Source: Psilocybe azurescens
Lineage: Eukaryota > Basidiomycota > Agaricomycetes > Agaricales > Agrocybaceae
Assembly (NCBI GenBank): GCA_023853785.1
Contig: JAJIRX010000202.1
Coordinates: 1-19,520, forward strand
Direction of reading: 5' to 3'
DNA: 19,520 nt
Position numbers and translations under genes: made by a program. Shown piece after piece: positions 1 through 10,472 of the stretch (the first letter of the stretch is position 1; each line of letters opens with the position of its first letter). The notes beneath the pieces were generated by a model. The model was given only the letters and a program-made list of their open reading frames with translations. It did no database searches and had not been told where the DNA came from.

Positions 1-60
1 TTGTCAGGTAAATAGGATAGTGAACCAGTAGATATGATTAAAAGTTTCCCAGTGTACTAC

Positions 61-2179
61 TTACAAAAAACGATAGCAATTTTTCCAGTGCTCACATAAT
101 GAGATGGTCCTACTATTTTCGAATCCTCTTTCGTGCCTGATGACAAAGTCTTTCCGCTCCTCCATCAACTCTAATCGCAACCTTTTAGCTTCGTGCAGGC
201 TGATAGGAAAATCGACGTCCTCTAATATAAGGTCTTGGAGCTCGCGCGGAAGTTTGGCAAGGTTACCGTCACTTTCCAGCCCGCCCAGGGAAGAGGAGGA
301 CTTTTGCTCCTTGGCTTGCAGAGACCTCGTCACCTCCCACCACCAATCCTGCCTCTGACAAGGAACGTTAGCAGTGCTGATGATTTTGATATTTGGGTCA
401 ACAAGGAACAGCGCGACGATCTTGCGATGGCCTGGCTTGGTGGGGTCGTCAAGTTTGAAAGGTCCAACACGATGTTGCAAGATATTAGGGAATGTCAAAG
501 GCGTCCTTCCCGAGTCTCTACGCTGCCTACGTCTTGTATAGCAGGGCCGTCTCGTTCACATCCAAAGATCTTGGATAGCCATTCGTGTTCATCTTGGTCA
601 TAGACCATTTCATCTGTGTCCGCTGGATTTGATTGTTGCCTGAAGGAAAGCGTAGAAGTCGTGATATTACTGCATGAGTAATAATATAGAGACGTCGCGA
701 CGATGTGCTCGTTCTGACGTCAAAATTTAAGTTGAATTTGTGTAAAAGGTAGGAAAGGGACGCATACCATTTGCCCTTCGACATGCCATGAGCCGCCATG
801 GTACTCCTGTTTCTCTGGAGTTAACTGTATGTTAGCCAATTTGACTATAACCTGTAAACCTCGATTTCCAAACTTTTCCTTCAAACTGAAGCTAGGAGGG
901 GCTAGGGGCTCGAATATATCCTTGGGTTCAGGCAGAACAAGCTTTCGTGTCGCGCGGAACCACTCTTTTCTGCGCCGCCAACAGTCGTGATAATCTTCAG
1001 AAGGTCCTTGTTGGGGCCATTCTTCCCGCGGACCTTTTATAGGATCGGGATCGTATTGTACACCCGTGAATTCAATTCTTTGCTTGTGCTTAAAGAAGGA
1101 CCCATTTCGTATAGGTGCTAGCGTTAAGTCCCATAGCGGAATAGAGACAGTGATTAATTTCGCAATAAGGTCATATAGTGGTTTCTCTTCGCGAGGATGT
1201 AGATTATTAATGTAGGTCGTTATTCTTGTATCAAGTCAATACTTCTGCCGGTTAAACCTGACGAACATAAATTACTGTACCTTGCTTCATCTCCAGAGAT
1301 ATCGACTTCAGAGGGAGCCATTGAAATTTGGCGCTAAATGGGTTCTTGAGATCATTCGAAATCCACAGATGCAGCTTGCCAATGAATTCTTGCGTATCCG
1401 CGGCATCAGGAACGGGCACAATTTCTCCCTGTCCACAGCGATGTACAAAGTCTTCAAAGCTGGTAGTTTCGCCATTCGCCAAAATCCGTGTGCGACCGTA
1501 CACAAGAGGAAACAGCGAAGGATGGACCAAATCCCACACTTTCTCCTCTGAGTTGGGGTGCCAGTCCTTGAGCCTCTCTGGTATCCTCTCTTCAAATGCG
1601 ATAACAGCACGCTGGAGCTCGAGTTTGAGCTCCTGTGAAACGGCGAAGTCGGATTTTATCACGTTACCATCATAGACGATGATGGGAGGTGGACTAGCGA
1701 GGAAGCAGCAAAAAACGTTGCTTTGTGTCGGAGCTCACTGATACACCAGTCGGCCATCTTATTTGTCATATCCCAGTCTGAAGCAAATGCTTCGGTTTTC
1801 CATTTACTCGAAATCTCTTCATCGTTAATCTGCATTGTGATTATGATCTAGAATTAAACCGATCAAATATAAAGAGACATCTACCTTGACATGCCAATCC
1901 GGTTTATCAGTAATGATATTCATGAATCTGAGCATCGTGAATTCTCGTAGAGTGGTCAATGGTAACCTATTTAGCCAAGTCATCAGAAATGCATACACAA
2001 GTCAAGGCACAAAAAAAGTACGCGATGCAGCCACCGTCGATATTTAGATTGCTCAACGCGTTCGGAAAGAGCGGTCCAGTGTAGTCTGGGTCGTCCTTCT
2101 GCGGAACATAGTTGAGAGGACGTCCGAAGCCTGGAAACTGAGTTCTTTTGCTGGCTGCAGTTGTAGTTGGCGCAGACAT
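61..2179 (-). CDS. DUF4246 family protein, 5 exons, three single-base frame breaks
   Basis: No biochemical role is established for this fungal family as far as I know. Exons on the minus strand: 2179-2022, 1966-1885, 1829-1281, 1224-768, 713-61, all with GT-AG introns of 54-56 nt. The N-terminus reads FGRPLNYVPQ...DYTG, followed by TLREFTMLRFMN, then DWHPNSEEKVWDLVHPSL with YGRTR, then TYINNLHP, GGSWHVEGQ and finally HRVGPFKLDDPTKPGHRK, ending in SLCEH plus nine residues. These blocks occur in the order I know for DUF4246. The ATG at 2179 starts exactly at the expected MSAP N-terminus. The frame breaks at GGG 1313-1315, A6 1710-1715 and AAA 497-499 (plus-strand letters); each needs one more base. 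With them, the exons total 634 codons including stop. H411-x-E413 and H512 could be an iron site of the 2-oxoglutarate oxygenase kind; this is inference. Family call is firm, integrity uncertain. Confidence 0.87.
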
Positions 2180-3047
2180 AGTAAGTTCGGCGAGACAAAT
2201 TGTGTTTTTTCGCATCAAATATAATCGGACGAGCCACTCAGGCCCCAGGGCCGGTGAATTGATGACGATCACTCGCCTTCTCGGCATCCTGACTCGCGAC
2301 TGACAGCAATTAATGTAACAGAGTGTAACATGTAAAATAAGACTTACAGCAACTAACAGAAGAATCACCTCGACGGGGTCGTGAATTCAACTGATTTCCG
2401 TGTGCACCCTGTTGAGCTAGCCAAATAGAAGATAAATTTCCACCAGATATCTCGCATATGCCATGTAGTCTACGTATAATGTGGATAGATAGGTTTATGT
2501 TGGGCTTGCGGCATAACGCGCGGTTTAAGCTAAGTGATGGTTGAGTGATGGCTTGATCGGAGGCACCTGGCCAAATAAAACTTATATTTCCACGCCATCA
2601 CAGCCGCAGTTTACCATTCTTGAGCTTGACTTGTTGCGAACTTGTTGCTAATATTCGTTGAGGCTGACATATACTATGACCTAGATGGATTTGAGAGCAC
2701 AGAAAAGTCGATAAAGCACGAGTCGGACAGGCATATCTGACCGAGCACTACGACTATGTGTTAAACTTTAGACCTTAGGGTGTGTCTCATACCATGTCTG
2801 CTATCTTGCTGCTAATTGGCCTCGCCATTTAAGTGTATGTAGACTGTATGATGAGTTCTGCAAGAACGAATATATCTACTCTCCCCGACTATTCCAAGAA
2901 AAACCGTTATTCAGCGCATAGACCTCATCGTTCCGAGCCATTTGTTCAATCGCCAGAAAAGAGTTGATTGATGGAGATGAATCACTAATACGGCCTTTTC
3001 AATGTTTATATCAATTGTCCAATATTCTTCCAGGCAGAATCTCTACT
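2180..3047. other. Divergent intergenic region between DUF4246 gene and RBR pseudogene
   Basis: This stretch of about 870 bp separates the start of the minus-strand DUF4246 gene from the start of the plus-strand RBR pseudogene, so it should hold both promoters. I see no long open frame with a recognisable product, no clear TATA box placed properly for either gene, and no repeat structure. The open frame over 1967-2368 on the minus strand is exon 1 of DUF4246 extended upstream past its ATG. Confidence 0.5.
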
Positions 3048-4640
3048 ATGGACCAGAACCTCGAATCAGAGTACGCTGCTCTTCTGTCGGCGGAATACGA
3101 GGTTATAAAGGTTGGTACTCCGTTGATTTTCATGCTCCTGGTGCTGCTTAGATCGAGATTACTGATCACAAAAACCTCTAGGCAATATACCCGAATTTTA
3201 TTTTGAATGCTTCAATTTTTCCAGCAAACACAGTCGATACTATTCATTTACAGCTCAGTATAGATTTGTCAGCCTAAACGGGGTGCAAATCGCCCCGTAT
3301 GATTGTGAGAGCTCAGCGCCTGCCTGCGGACTATAGCCATGCAGTATCTTCCACCAATCTAACTCGACGTGTCTCTGCCATCCCGGTATCACCTCTTGGA
3401 GCCCCCTAGCATTCAAGGTCTTCAAACCGACTCGTCATGGTTTCTGCAGGTCGATGTTCTCAAATCAACCTTCTAGACTTATGGGAAAGCGGGGGAAACA
3501 GTCCTCGACGCCTGGATAGAGTTCACATGCAGCGGACAGTTTCATCGGGACTCCGAAAGAACATTGGAAAATATAAAGTGAGTGTCAGCAATGTACTTTA
3601 GTCGTTTGACGCATTAAATTTACATATTCAAAGACCTCTTCATGATCCCCGGGTCGGTTAGCTCAGCTTGTACTAACCTACGATAGCGAAGTAAAGCACA
3701 AATTTTTTCTTCAAGGAACATATCTCTGTGACGTATGCTTTGAATATGACAAAGGAACACGATGTATCCGCATTTCCTGCTCGCACACATTCTGCAAAGG
3801 CTGTATAGAGGAATTCTAGACCTCGTTCGCGAAGGCGCGCTAGGAAACCCTATATCGATCCTGCGTGCATGAAGATCAAAAAGGTGGCAATCGAGGCATA
3901 AATTAGACACATTCTGTCTGATGAGGTATTGAATAGACGGAAATAGCTTAAAGAAAAGCGTGAATTTGAGTAAGGTGATATCAATTTTTAGTGTGCAATA
4001 TTCACTCTATGCTGATATGATTTCGCACCAGATATAGACCATACATATCCGGCCTGCGAAAGTCCAGTGAAGCCTGCATTCGATCACGATACAAGTCGAA
4101 AGACGACGCATGGAGCAGATATAGAGTGTTCAAAATGCAGATTCACTTTCTGTAGAGTGTGCAGATGTATATGGCACGATGGCCTCCTCCGGATTGCCTG
4201 GCGTCTTGAAGTCTCATCTCACTTTTATGGTTATGTTATCTAGGCACGGTCCCCGTTTTGACTGCCCCGTTCCGGTGCAAATTTTGAACCGATACATGAC
4301 TTTCACTGCAAATAACACAGACATACTGTGGGTACAGTCATTCGAGAGGACGTACACTGTCGGTGTTCTGCGTCGTCATGTTGCACGCTTTCAGGCAACA
4401 GAGGCCAGCAGAGTAGGTAAGCCTCAGCCGCAAGCAGCTACGCAATTTGAGACGAGAGAAGAATGGTCGGCCAATTGGACCCAATGCTGCCTGCATAAAT
4501 ACAACGCACGGAAGGATGCTTCCATGTAAGTAAAATAACATATACCTCCTTTCTATCGAGACATACCATTTAAATGATGTATTGATCTGATTATGCTTAA
4601 CTTCTAGATGACATGCTCCTTGTGGAGGAACATAGACAAT
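3048..4640 (+). pseudogene. RWD-RING-IBR (RNF14/ARA54-like) E3 ubiquitin ligase pseudogene
   Basis: An intact family member would transfer ubiquitin through an RWD domain followed by RING1, IBR and a catalytic-Cys RING2. Visible here: exon 1 at 3048-3110 (MDQNLESEYAALLSAEYEVI), a 71-nt intron, and AIYPNF at 3182, the start of an RWD domain. The RWD end is at about 3410-3530 (TDSSWF, then GETVLDAWIEF). RING1 starts at 3727 with CDVC, then SCSHTFCKGCIEEF. An IBR-like block follows at about 4050-4175 (CSKCRFTFCRVCRCIWHD), then HGPRFDCPV at 4244. Decay is clear. A TAG replaces the Trp expected after EEF; further TAG/TAA codons fall before IRHILSD, before LKEKREFE and in the RWD. Frames also change within the RING1-IBR linker. 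The intron near 4173-4242 lacks a normal GT donor, and RING2 is reduced to a doubtful MTCSL at 4608. Boundaries are approximate, and the 3' end is set only by loss of similarity. Confidence 0.8.
3727..3810 (+). other. RING1 zinc-ligand segment inside the RBR pseudogene
   Basis: Read in frame from 3727, this segment shows C-x2-C, then C-x-H-x2-C-x2-C spacing (CDVC; SCSHTFCKGC). That is the first zinc-binding half of an RBR RING1 domain. It ends at EEF followed directly by a TAG codon where family members usually have Trp. The zinc ligands themselves are still all present, so the loss of function is recent on an evolutionary scale, or this part was once under constraint longer than the rest. 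Confidence 0.75.
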
Positions 4641-4717
4641 CTGCTACCCATGCCCAGATTAACATGGGCCAATAATCTACAATATACTACATGATAGCTG
4701 CAGCTTCTTACAGTTTA

Positions 4718-7163
4718 TTAGATTAGCCCGAATTGTTCGAGAGATCGATTGTTCCACTCGGGCTCCTCTTTCGTGGCCTCTGGAAATTTCCCGTATGTAG
4801 GAGGCTCACTGAAAGTTATAGGAGCAGGTTCCCCAGGTGCACGGAGTGTCGTAATAGTGACGAGACTAGAAGCCAAAATACCCTTCCCATCTTTAGTCTC
4901 GGTGTCCATGTCAGGCGAAATCTTGAATATCTCTGAAATAGGAGGAAGCAACTCCACATGATACTGAACAGATACGTTAAACAATGTTGAAAGGTTGGGA
5001 GGGGGTCTCGCACCTCGACTGTAAAAAGACGGCTTGAGTAGCTCGGCAGTAGGCTATCTTCCAAATGGATTTCCCCCTCAAGGTAACAGCTGTTGTAATC
5101 CAAACTCTCAAGGACTTCCTTCGAAGGCGTGCGCCACATCGCCAGAGTCAATATAGTGCACTTTGTAAGGATACATTCGTTGTCATATTCAGTGGTGCCT
5201 TCGTCTCGAAAAGGAGTTACCGAACTCGATGATTGAGCTTGTACTTTGCGTGCTTCGAACTGTCGTAGACGTCGAGTCAGGCGTACGAGAGGCGCATTTG
5301 GATTGCAAATAAGCCGAAGAGAATGTAGATCGTCGCTCGAAAAGGTCAAATAACATGGAATGGTGGTCCCTCGACTATATGACCGCTGGATGAAAAAGCA
5401 CAATTAGTTCAAATGGGATGCTTTCCAAAGTGTAGAGCGTACCGGTTCCCCTATATGTAACTTGTAAAACGAAGGATGTTACTTAAAAGGAGGACAGTGT
5501 TTCAGAATGAAACGGACTTACAGTGCAATCTATTTGAATAGGCCGTCCATTGACGCCGCCTCTCATGATAGCATTAGGTAATGCGAACCATCCTTCGGGA
5601 TCATGATACGGACCAGGTGCCACAGCTCCAGCAACGTAGGCGCTTTGTCTCTTTGACGAAGCTGCTTCCGCAATCGTAGAAGGCACATACAATACGTCGG
5701 TCTTGATTCTAGTTGGCAAAGATTAATGATAACCGTCAATTATTTATCCAGCCCGAGTAAGAAAGGTAATCTCACACATTATCAGGCCTAAGGCGCCGCT
5801 GGATCCGCACGGACAAGGTGTACTCGACACTTGCCGGAATGCCTTTTCTTTGAAGCTAGGCGGCAACGGATCTGATCCTACGCTTGGCTCAGGTGTCCTG
5901 GAGCTGGGAGGAGAAGACCTGGGGGCCAACTTGGCTGTCCCTTCTCTCGTAATGTCGCCCGAGTAGATACGGGAGGGGTCTACGGGAGGGAGGGGTTAGG
6001 TAAATGAAAAACCATACGAAACATATGACATACCCTGTTAGACGAAGAAGAGGCCGGGGATCGCATTTCTTTGTCACGGTAAGAAGACAATATCGTGTCC
6101 TGCGGAGACAAGGGATTAGACGCCCTGGATATATTCTGCTTCGCGTTTTGGGATTTGAGAGACCAATTTGATGGCCCCTTCGCCCGTAATGGCCGAATGG
6201 ACACAGGAGAGAGCTACGGAAGATTAGACAGCTTAACACATATTATGGAATCTCCTTCATACCTTAGATGAGGAAGAAGAGGCCAGAGATGGCAGTTCTT
6301 CGTAAGGCGACACCGAGGTATCCTGGGGTGAGAGAGTATTAGACTCCCCAAAAGTGTTTTGAGGTAACACATTGTGAACTCGAAAAGAAAACGGAAGCTG
6401 ATGGGAACCCAATAGCTTCGTTTCTTTAGAGGTTGGAGTCTGTGGATTCGATTTACACCACAGTAGATAGCTCTGTTCCATAATCTTGGTTGAGACGTCA
6501 GAGTAACCATTCCATACCCTCCCTTGAAGCTACGAAATTAAATAAGCTCAGTTTCTGTCTGAAAATCTGAGCCAGCAAGAGGACATACCGAGATTGCGAT
6601 CTGTTCAATTGCCTTTGGGCTGTCTATATCAAGTTCGAGCATCCCAAGCACCGGTTCCTCGCCGTAAATCACAGGTATTTTGGGTGTGGTTTGAGGTGGT
6701 TGTGACATTCCAGGAATAGACTTGGGAGTAAACATAAAAGCGGTTGCCCATGGCTTCTTACTTTGAATGAAGAACGAGTGCTCGTAGTGCTGTACCGTCA
6801 GGTCCTGATTGCGGGGTTCTGCACTTTGATACGATGTTGATATGGTGGAGTAACGTGGAGGACGAGCGGTGCGGTCGGATTGGAAAGAGGACCGACTATA
6901 GTTATTGTGAGACTGTTGGCGACTAGAGGGACTTTGTTCGGAAAGTACTTGGAATCTATAAGTTTCTCCTCGTATATCCTGCTCAAAAGAAGCCGGAGTT
7001 TCGATATCGTAACCTGATGAGCTATTTGAGATACTGTACTGGGGTAAGATCGTGTTAACGCTCAGCGCCAGGCTGTAGAGCGATGATCGAAGAGACTGAA
7101 TTCCCCATTTGAGTCTGTGTTGGCAGAGGGTCCATTGACGAGGTCACCATCCGATGTTGACAT
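4718..7163 (-). CDS. Arrestin-like protein, 8 exons, three single-base frame breaks
   Basis: This resembles the large arrestin-like proteins of Agaricomycetes; arrestin-fold proteins usually act as adaptors at membranes, but the partner here is unknown. Exons (minus): 7163-6589, 6529-6263, 6213-6034, 5979-5776, 5708-5522, 5460-5443, 5385-5014, 4963-4718. After a Ser/Gln-rich tail of about 135 residues come KKPWATAFMFTP, GEEPVLGMLELDI, IEQIAIS, SYLLWCKS, LPFSFRV, then VEYTLSVRIQRRLRPDNVI and DPEGWFALP. Next are SYSRGTTIPCYLTF, CYLEGEIHLEDSLLPS and YHVELLPP. Frame breaks lie at C4 7103-7106, G5 5921-5925 and CC 5834-5835; each needs one extra base. With these, all intron phases fit and the total is 684 codons including stop. 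Ser-rich linkers between about residues 250 and 380 come from a duplicated exon segment. The C-terminal 200 residues are fully in frame. Confidence 0.78.
5443..5460 (-). other. 18-nt micro-exon of the arrestin-like gene
   Basis: The segment encodes LHIGEP between DCT (exon 5, ending 5522) and RSYSRG (exon 7, starting 5385). It is bounded by an ACAAG acceptor and a GTACGC donor. It keeps phase 0 on both sides, and the joined stretch has the length I expect between the cysteine before it and the RGTTIPC motif of this family. Starting the exon further upstream, at the AG before 5482, would introduce a TAA as its first codon, which supports the short form. Confidence 0.6.
5926..6349 (-). repeat. 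Tandem duplication of an exon-intron-exon segment in the arrestin-like gene
   Basis: Two diverged copies lie head to tail: 6163-6349 and about 5926-6126 (187 and 201 bp, about 36 bp apart). Each runs from a SNxLSPQDT coding block, through ASSSSxx and a donor GTATG, a short intron ending CCGTAG, into a block reading xxPVSxRxxLRxKG...W. Copy 1 reads NTLSPQDTSVSPY...LASSSSSK then LSPVSIRPLRAKG. Copy 2 reads NPLSPQDTILSSY...PASSSSNR then TPPVSTRATLREKG. Exon 3 and one intron are therefore products of an internal duplication, with the reading frame and splice sites copied along. Confidence 0.72.
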
Positions 7164-9280
7164 CTTGAATCCGATCAACCCAGTGGAAGTCGGGTAACTT
7201 CGGTCAGCTCGCAGTGATAGTCAGTGTCTGAGATAAAGGGCCTTCACCACTGACCAGTCGTGAGCGTCGACGTGTACTACGTCCCATCTGCTCAACAGAC
7301 TGAATGATGGTTTCCAGATGGCAGCCCATTCAAATTTTAACCTGGGCAACGATGAGGGTACCGGCTTCTCGGCAGACAAATAGATATTTTCAGGCTACAG
7401 CCACCCCAAGATCATACTTAATTACAATAAAACCATGTTGAAACTTAAATCAAGCTCTCTACTGGCTCTCATGAATTGCTCAACTCCCAACTCCACGCCC
7501 CAACAGCAGTGAAGTTTTGTGCCGGGATCTGGTAAATACCGGGTTTAGAAGTGAAGACAGAGGTATACATACTGTCTCAATCCCTGCATGTGTAACTTTG
7601 AGGTTTTGAGGTTTGAGAACCACCAAGTGGACACACACATTCACTGAATTTGCAAAAAGTTATCTGGGATGATATACAGCCTAGATTTATGCCATATTGT
7701 GCTGATAGAAACAGTTTACATACGCTCAAACCGTCAACCGACCATATCAAGATGATTTGACTTTGTTGAGCCTGAAAATATAATTCCTTACAGATCGGTT
7801 CCAGCCATCTAACAGAAATTTTGAGGGTATAACAAGAGAAAAATCTTATTGACGCCCAATTATCCGACATTGGTTCCTGTCCTAAAATATTACGGGCGGC
7901 GTGTGGATTTAAAAGGTAAATTACTCCCTTCTGGAGTTGGGGATAATCGGTGCAGATGTTCGGGGGTGTTTGGGGATCTCTGAACAAGTTCTGCACTATC
8001 GAGCACTTGCCTGAACCTTGAAATGGACCACATGTTCAGTTCAATAGAATTGAAGCCCACTGAACCAGATGGCGATAACACTAATGATGAGGTTTATTAG
8101 ATCTAAGGGTGCGATTTATTTCTTTTGTTTTTGTCTAATTCTCTAGTCATTTCGCTATTGAAATCTGGGAATAAAACGGCTTAATTTCCTGTGATTCCGT
8201 GCGCCAAATGTGCCGCCATAAGTATGTAGGATTTTATGTAGACTTCATTCTCCGTTACAGAGCCCATCTAATAGGCATAAAAGTATTTTTACAGTACATA
8301 AGTAAAATATTTACATTGTTGCACACTACGTGTTTACCTCCCAGTCTTATGTTTTTATTTGTTTGATCGGACTCGCTTTGGTCTATTCAACACTCCAGTC
8401 GTCTTCTATTTACCATCCATAGAACGCGTTCAATGACAACTCGAAGAAGTTTCAAATTAAGCATAATCAGACTTCCCCGGCTTACGTAGTTTTTTCTTGT
8501 TATACAACCCGATTAGATAAAAAATCGACGATGTGATCCATCACTTGGAATATCACGTTCCGCGGAGATACGATGGTGCATTAGGTGGCTATATGAGCAG
8601 CCGTAGTCGTTTCTATTCCCATCGATTAGGTGTTAACGCGCAGTTATGTCACTTACGGAGGTTGTCTAAGTCAAAGGGCGTTTCATATCTCTGGTTTCTG
8701 ACAAGAAAATCAACACTATTTACATCAGAGGGAAGTAAGTGACAAGCACTGGCTCCTGCTAGATAGTACATAAATGCCGATTTTCCGATTTGTCAATGTC
8801 ACATAATGTAAATTTATAAGGTTTTGCACCTTAGGGGTCATGGTATTTCACAATGCAATTGCGACAGAACTTTCCCAGCTAGCTGAGAATTTCAGGTGGT
8901 GCACGTTGCTGCCGAGTTTACTGTCAGCCAGTTGACAGACGCCGATCTTTGCTTTCATCGTCAAAAGGAGGAGTATTGCATTGTATCCACTCAGTGCCAG
9001 CGGCTACCTCTGATCATTGTGGTATCAATAGAGGGTGGAGAGCATGACCTTACATCAAAAATTTACACGTAGCAGGATGAATGGCTTGTACTAGGTCGAG
9101 TCTGATGTTGGTGTGGGATGGATATTGACAACGAGTGCATGGATTGGTAGCCAACCTAGACCACGAGATAAGAAGCGAATAGCCGGGACCTTGAGCTATT
9201 TCTCCAACAAAATCTCATATCATCTAAAATTCACAGATTTTGGCTTCGGTGTTGTGGGCCGATGAATGCTCCATTAGTCG
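7164..9280. other. 2.1 kb region without a recognisable gene
   Basis: The stretch lies upstream of the arrestin-like gene and downstream of the GT25 gene (both minus strand), so it contains the arrestin-like promoter and the GT25 terminator. The longest open frames are 7577-7996 on the minus strand (139 codons) and 8533-8742 on the plus strand (69 codons). Neither shows a motif, hydrophobic pattern or splice context that I recognise, and both could be chance. The part from about 8090 to 8540 is visibly AT-rich. I see no terminal repeats, transposase motifs or RNA genes. Confidence 0.45.
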
Positions 9281-10472
9281 TTACTGAGAAAGGGCCGTTG
9301 TGGAGAACACCCCATCCACAAGAGCGGCTTTCCATTTACTGTTCACTACACCTCCTTCCTTGACATCGCTCACAGCAATCTTTCGTTGTATTGCCAGATT
9401 TGGGACGATTGAAAAGCTTTTGATTCGGCCACTCTTTACAAGCCATGCGAAGGCTTGGTCGATGGCGCGTGAATATGCAAACGGAGGGTACGTCAGATAG
9501 AGAAGAAGACGACGAGCGCCAATGTGCGAGATAGCATAAGCATGCGTGCATTTAGGGCTGGTAGAAAGATGAATCCGAGACCCGTAAGAAGTTGTATTTG
9601 CGACCCCAGAAGTATTTTGGACAAGAAGGGGCCCGCGAGCCTCGTCTGACCAACAATGGCCTAGATAGCACTTTATTTAGAGCAGGCACGTAAGATAAAC
9701 ATTTACACTGAGATTACCTAAAAATACCATGTCCCAGTCAGCAGGCAAGTCGGACCATAGCGATTTCATTTGATCCACAATATCTTTCTCCATGTCGATA
9801 TCATCTTCAAGAATGAGGGCTACACTATCAGCTCCTGAGAGAGCAGCATTTGCGTGTTGGTGAATGACAGACAGGTGTGAGTGCCAGCATGCAACTCGGG
9901 CAGGTGTGAGCCGCATGTGTTCCGGAATACTACCAGGCGAAAAGTCGGGCATGTCATAGTTGCGTTTGTTGCATGTGAGTGGCTGATAGGGTGGAGGTGA
10001 TGTCGGCAGTTCCCAGACATCTGAGCTCAAAAGTGGGATCTCTTGGTTAAAATTTGCGATATCCTCAATGTGTTCAGGCCAAGAAAAAGGGTGTGAGCGT
10101 CATCGGAGAGAGTTGCAGTGTCGGCAGAATCCCGAAACCCCTTCGATGAACGAATTTTTTGACCCAGTCCAGTATCTGACCGACCAGAGGATTGTCAGCC
10201 GGCATCGCGTCAAAGTATACAAAGTGTAGCCCCAGAGTGGCAAGCAGTATCTTCATGCCCATTCGCCGTGATTGACGGTCAGGAAGCGAGACAACATATA
10301 TCTGCATTTCGGCCATGAAATCCATAGGCCTATCCAGGGCGATGTTTTTAACATGGTCAATTCTATGCGATGCCATCAATGGAGATATGTCCAAGTACAT
10401 GAAAAGAATCGTCGCCAAAGGCATCCATAACAATATAAGCCGCACATTTCGAAAAAGGGTGCCCCTGGTCAT
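9281..10472 (-). CDS. GT25-type glycosyltransferase, type II membrane protein, 2 exons
   Basis: Family 25 enzymes transfer sugars (classically galactose, also in LPS synthesis) from nucleotide sugars; the fungal acceptor is not known to me. Exon 1 is 10472-9709, exon 2 is 9660-9281, intron 48 nt. The chosen ATG at 10472 gives a short basic N-terminus and one membrane segment (about residues 11-28, RLILLWMPLATILFMYL), so the catalytic part should face the Golgi lumen. Conserved family signs in order: IYVVSLPDRQSRR (58-70), LGLHFVYFDA, LTPARVACWHSHLSV, ALILEDDIDM with the acidic EDD at 223-225, WDMVFLGN, HCWSDE, CTHAYAISHIGARRLL, SRAIDQAFAWLV and IVPNLAIQRK. Frame breaks occur at T6 10155-10160 and A5 10084-10088 (plus letters), each lacking one base. 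With them, the total is 382 codons including stop, and the intron phase fits exactly. Confidence 0.85.

Noticed and set aside
1650..1760. A short intron (GTGAGC...CTAG) that might bypass the frame break at 1710-1715 in the DUF4246 gene.
   Set aside because: Removing it leaves the wrong frame before the PPPIIVYDG stretch, and it would delete the conserved ELRHKA segment.
4179..4529. 116-codon plus-strand frame as an independent small gene.
   Set aside because: Its readable part (HGPRFDCPV onward) continues the IBR block of the RBR pseudogene, and the upstream ATG lies in what should be the intron.
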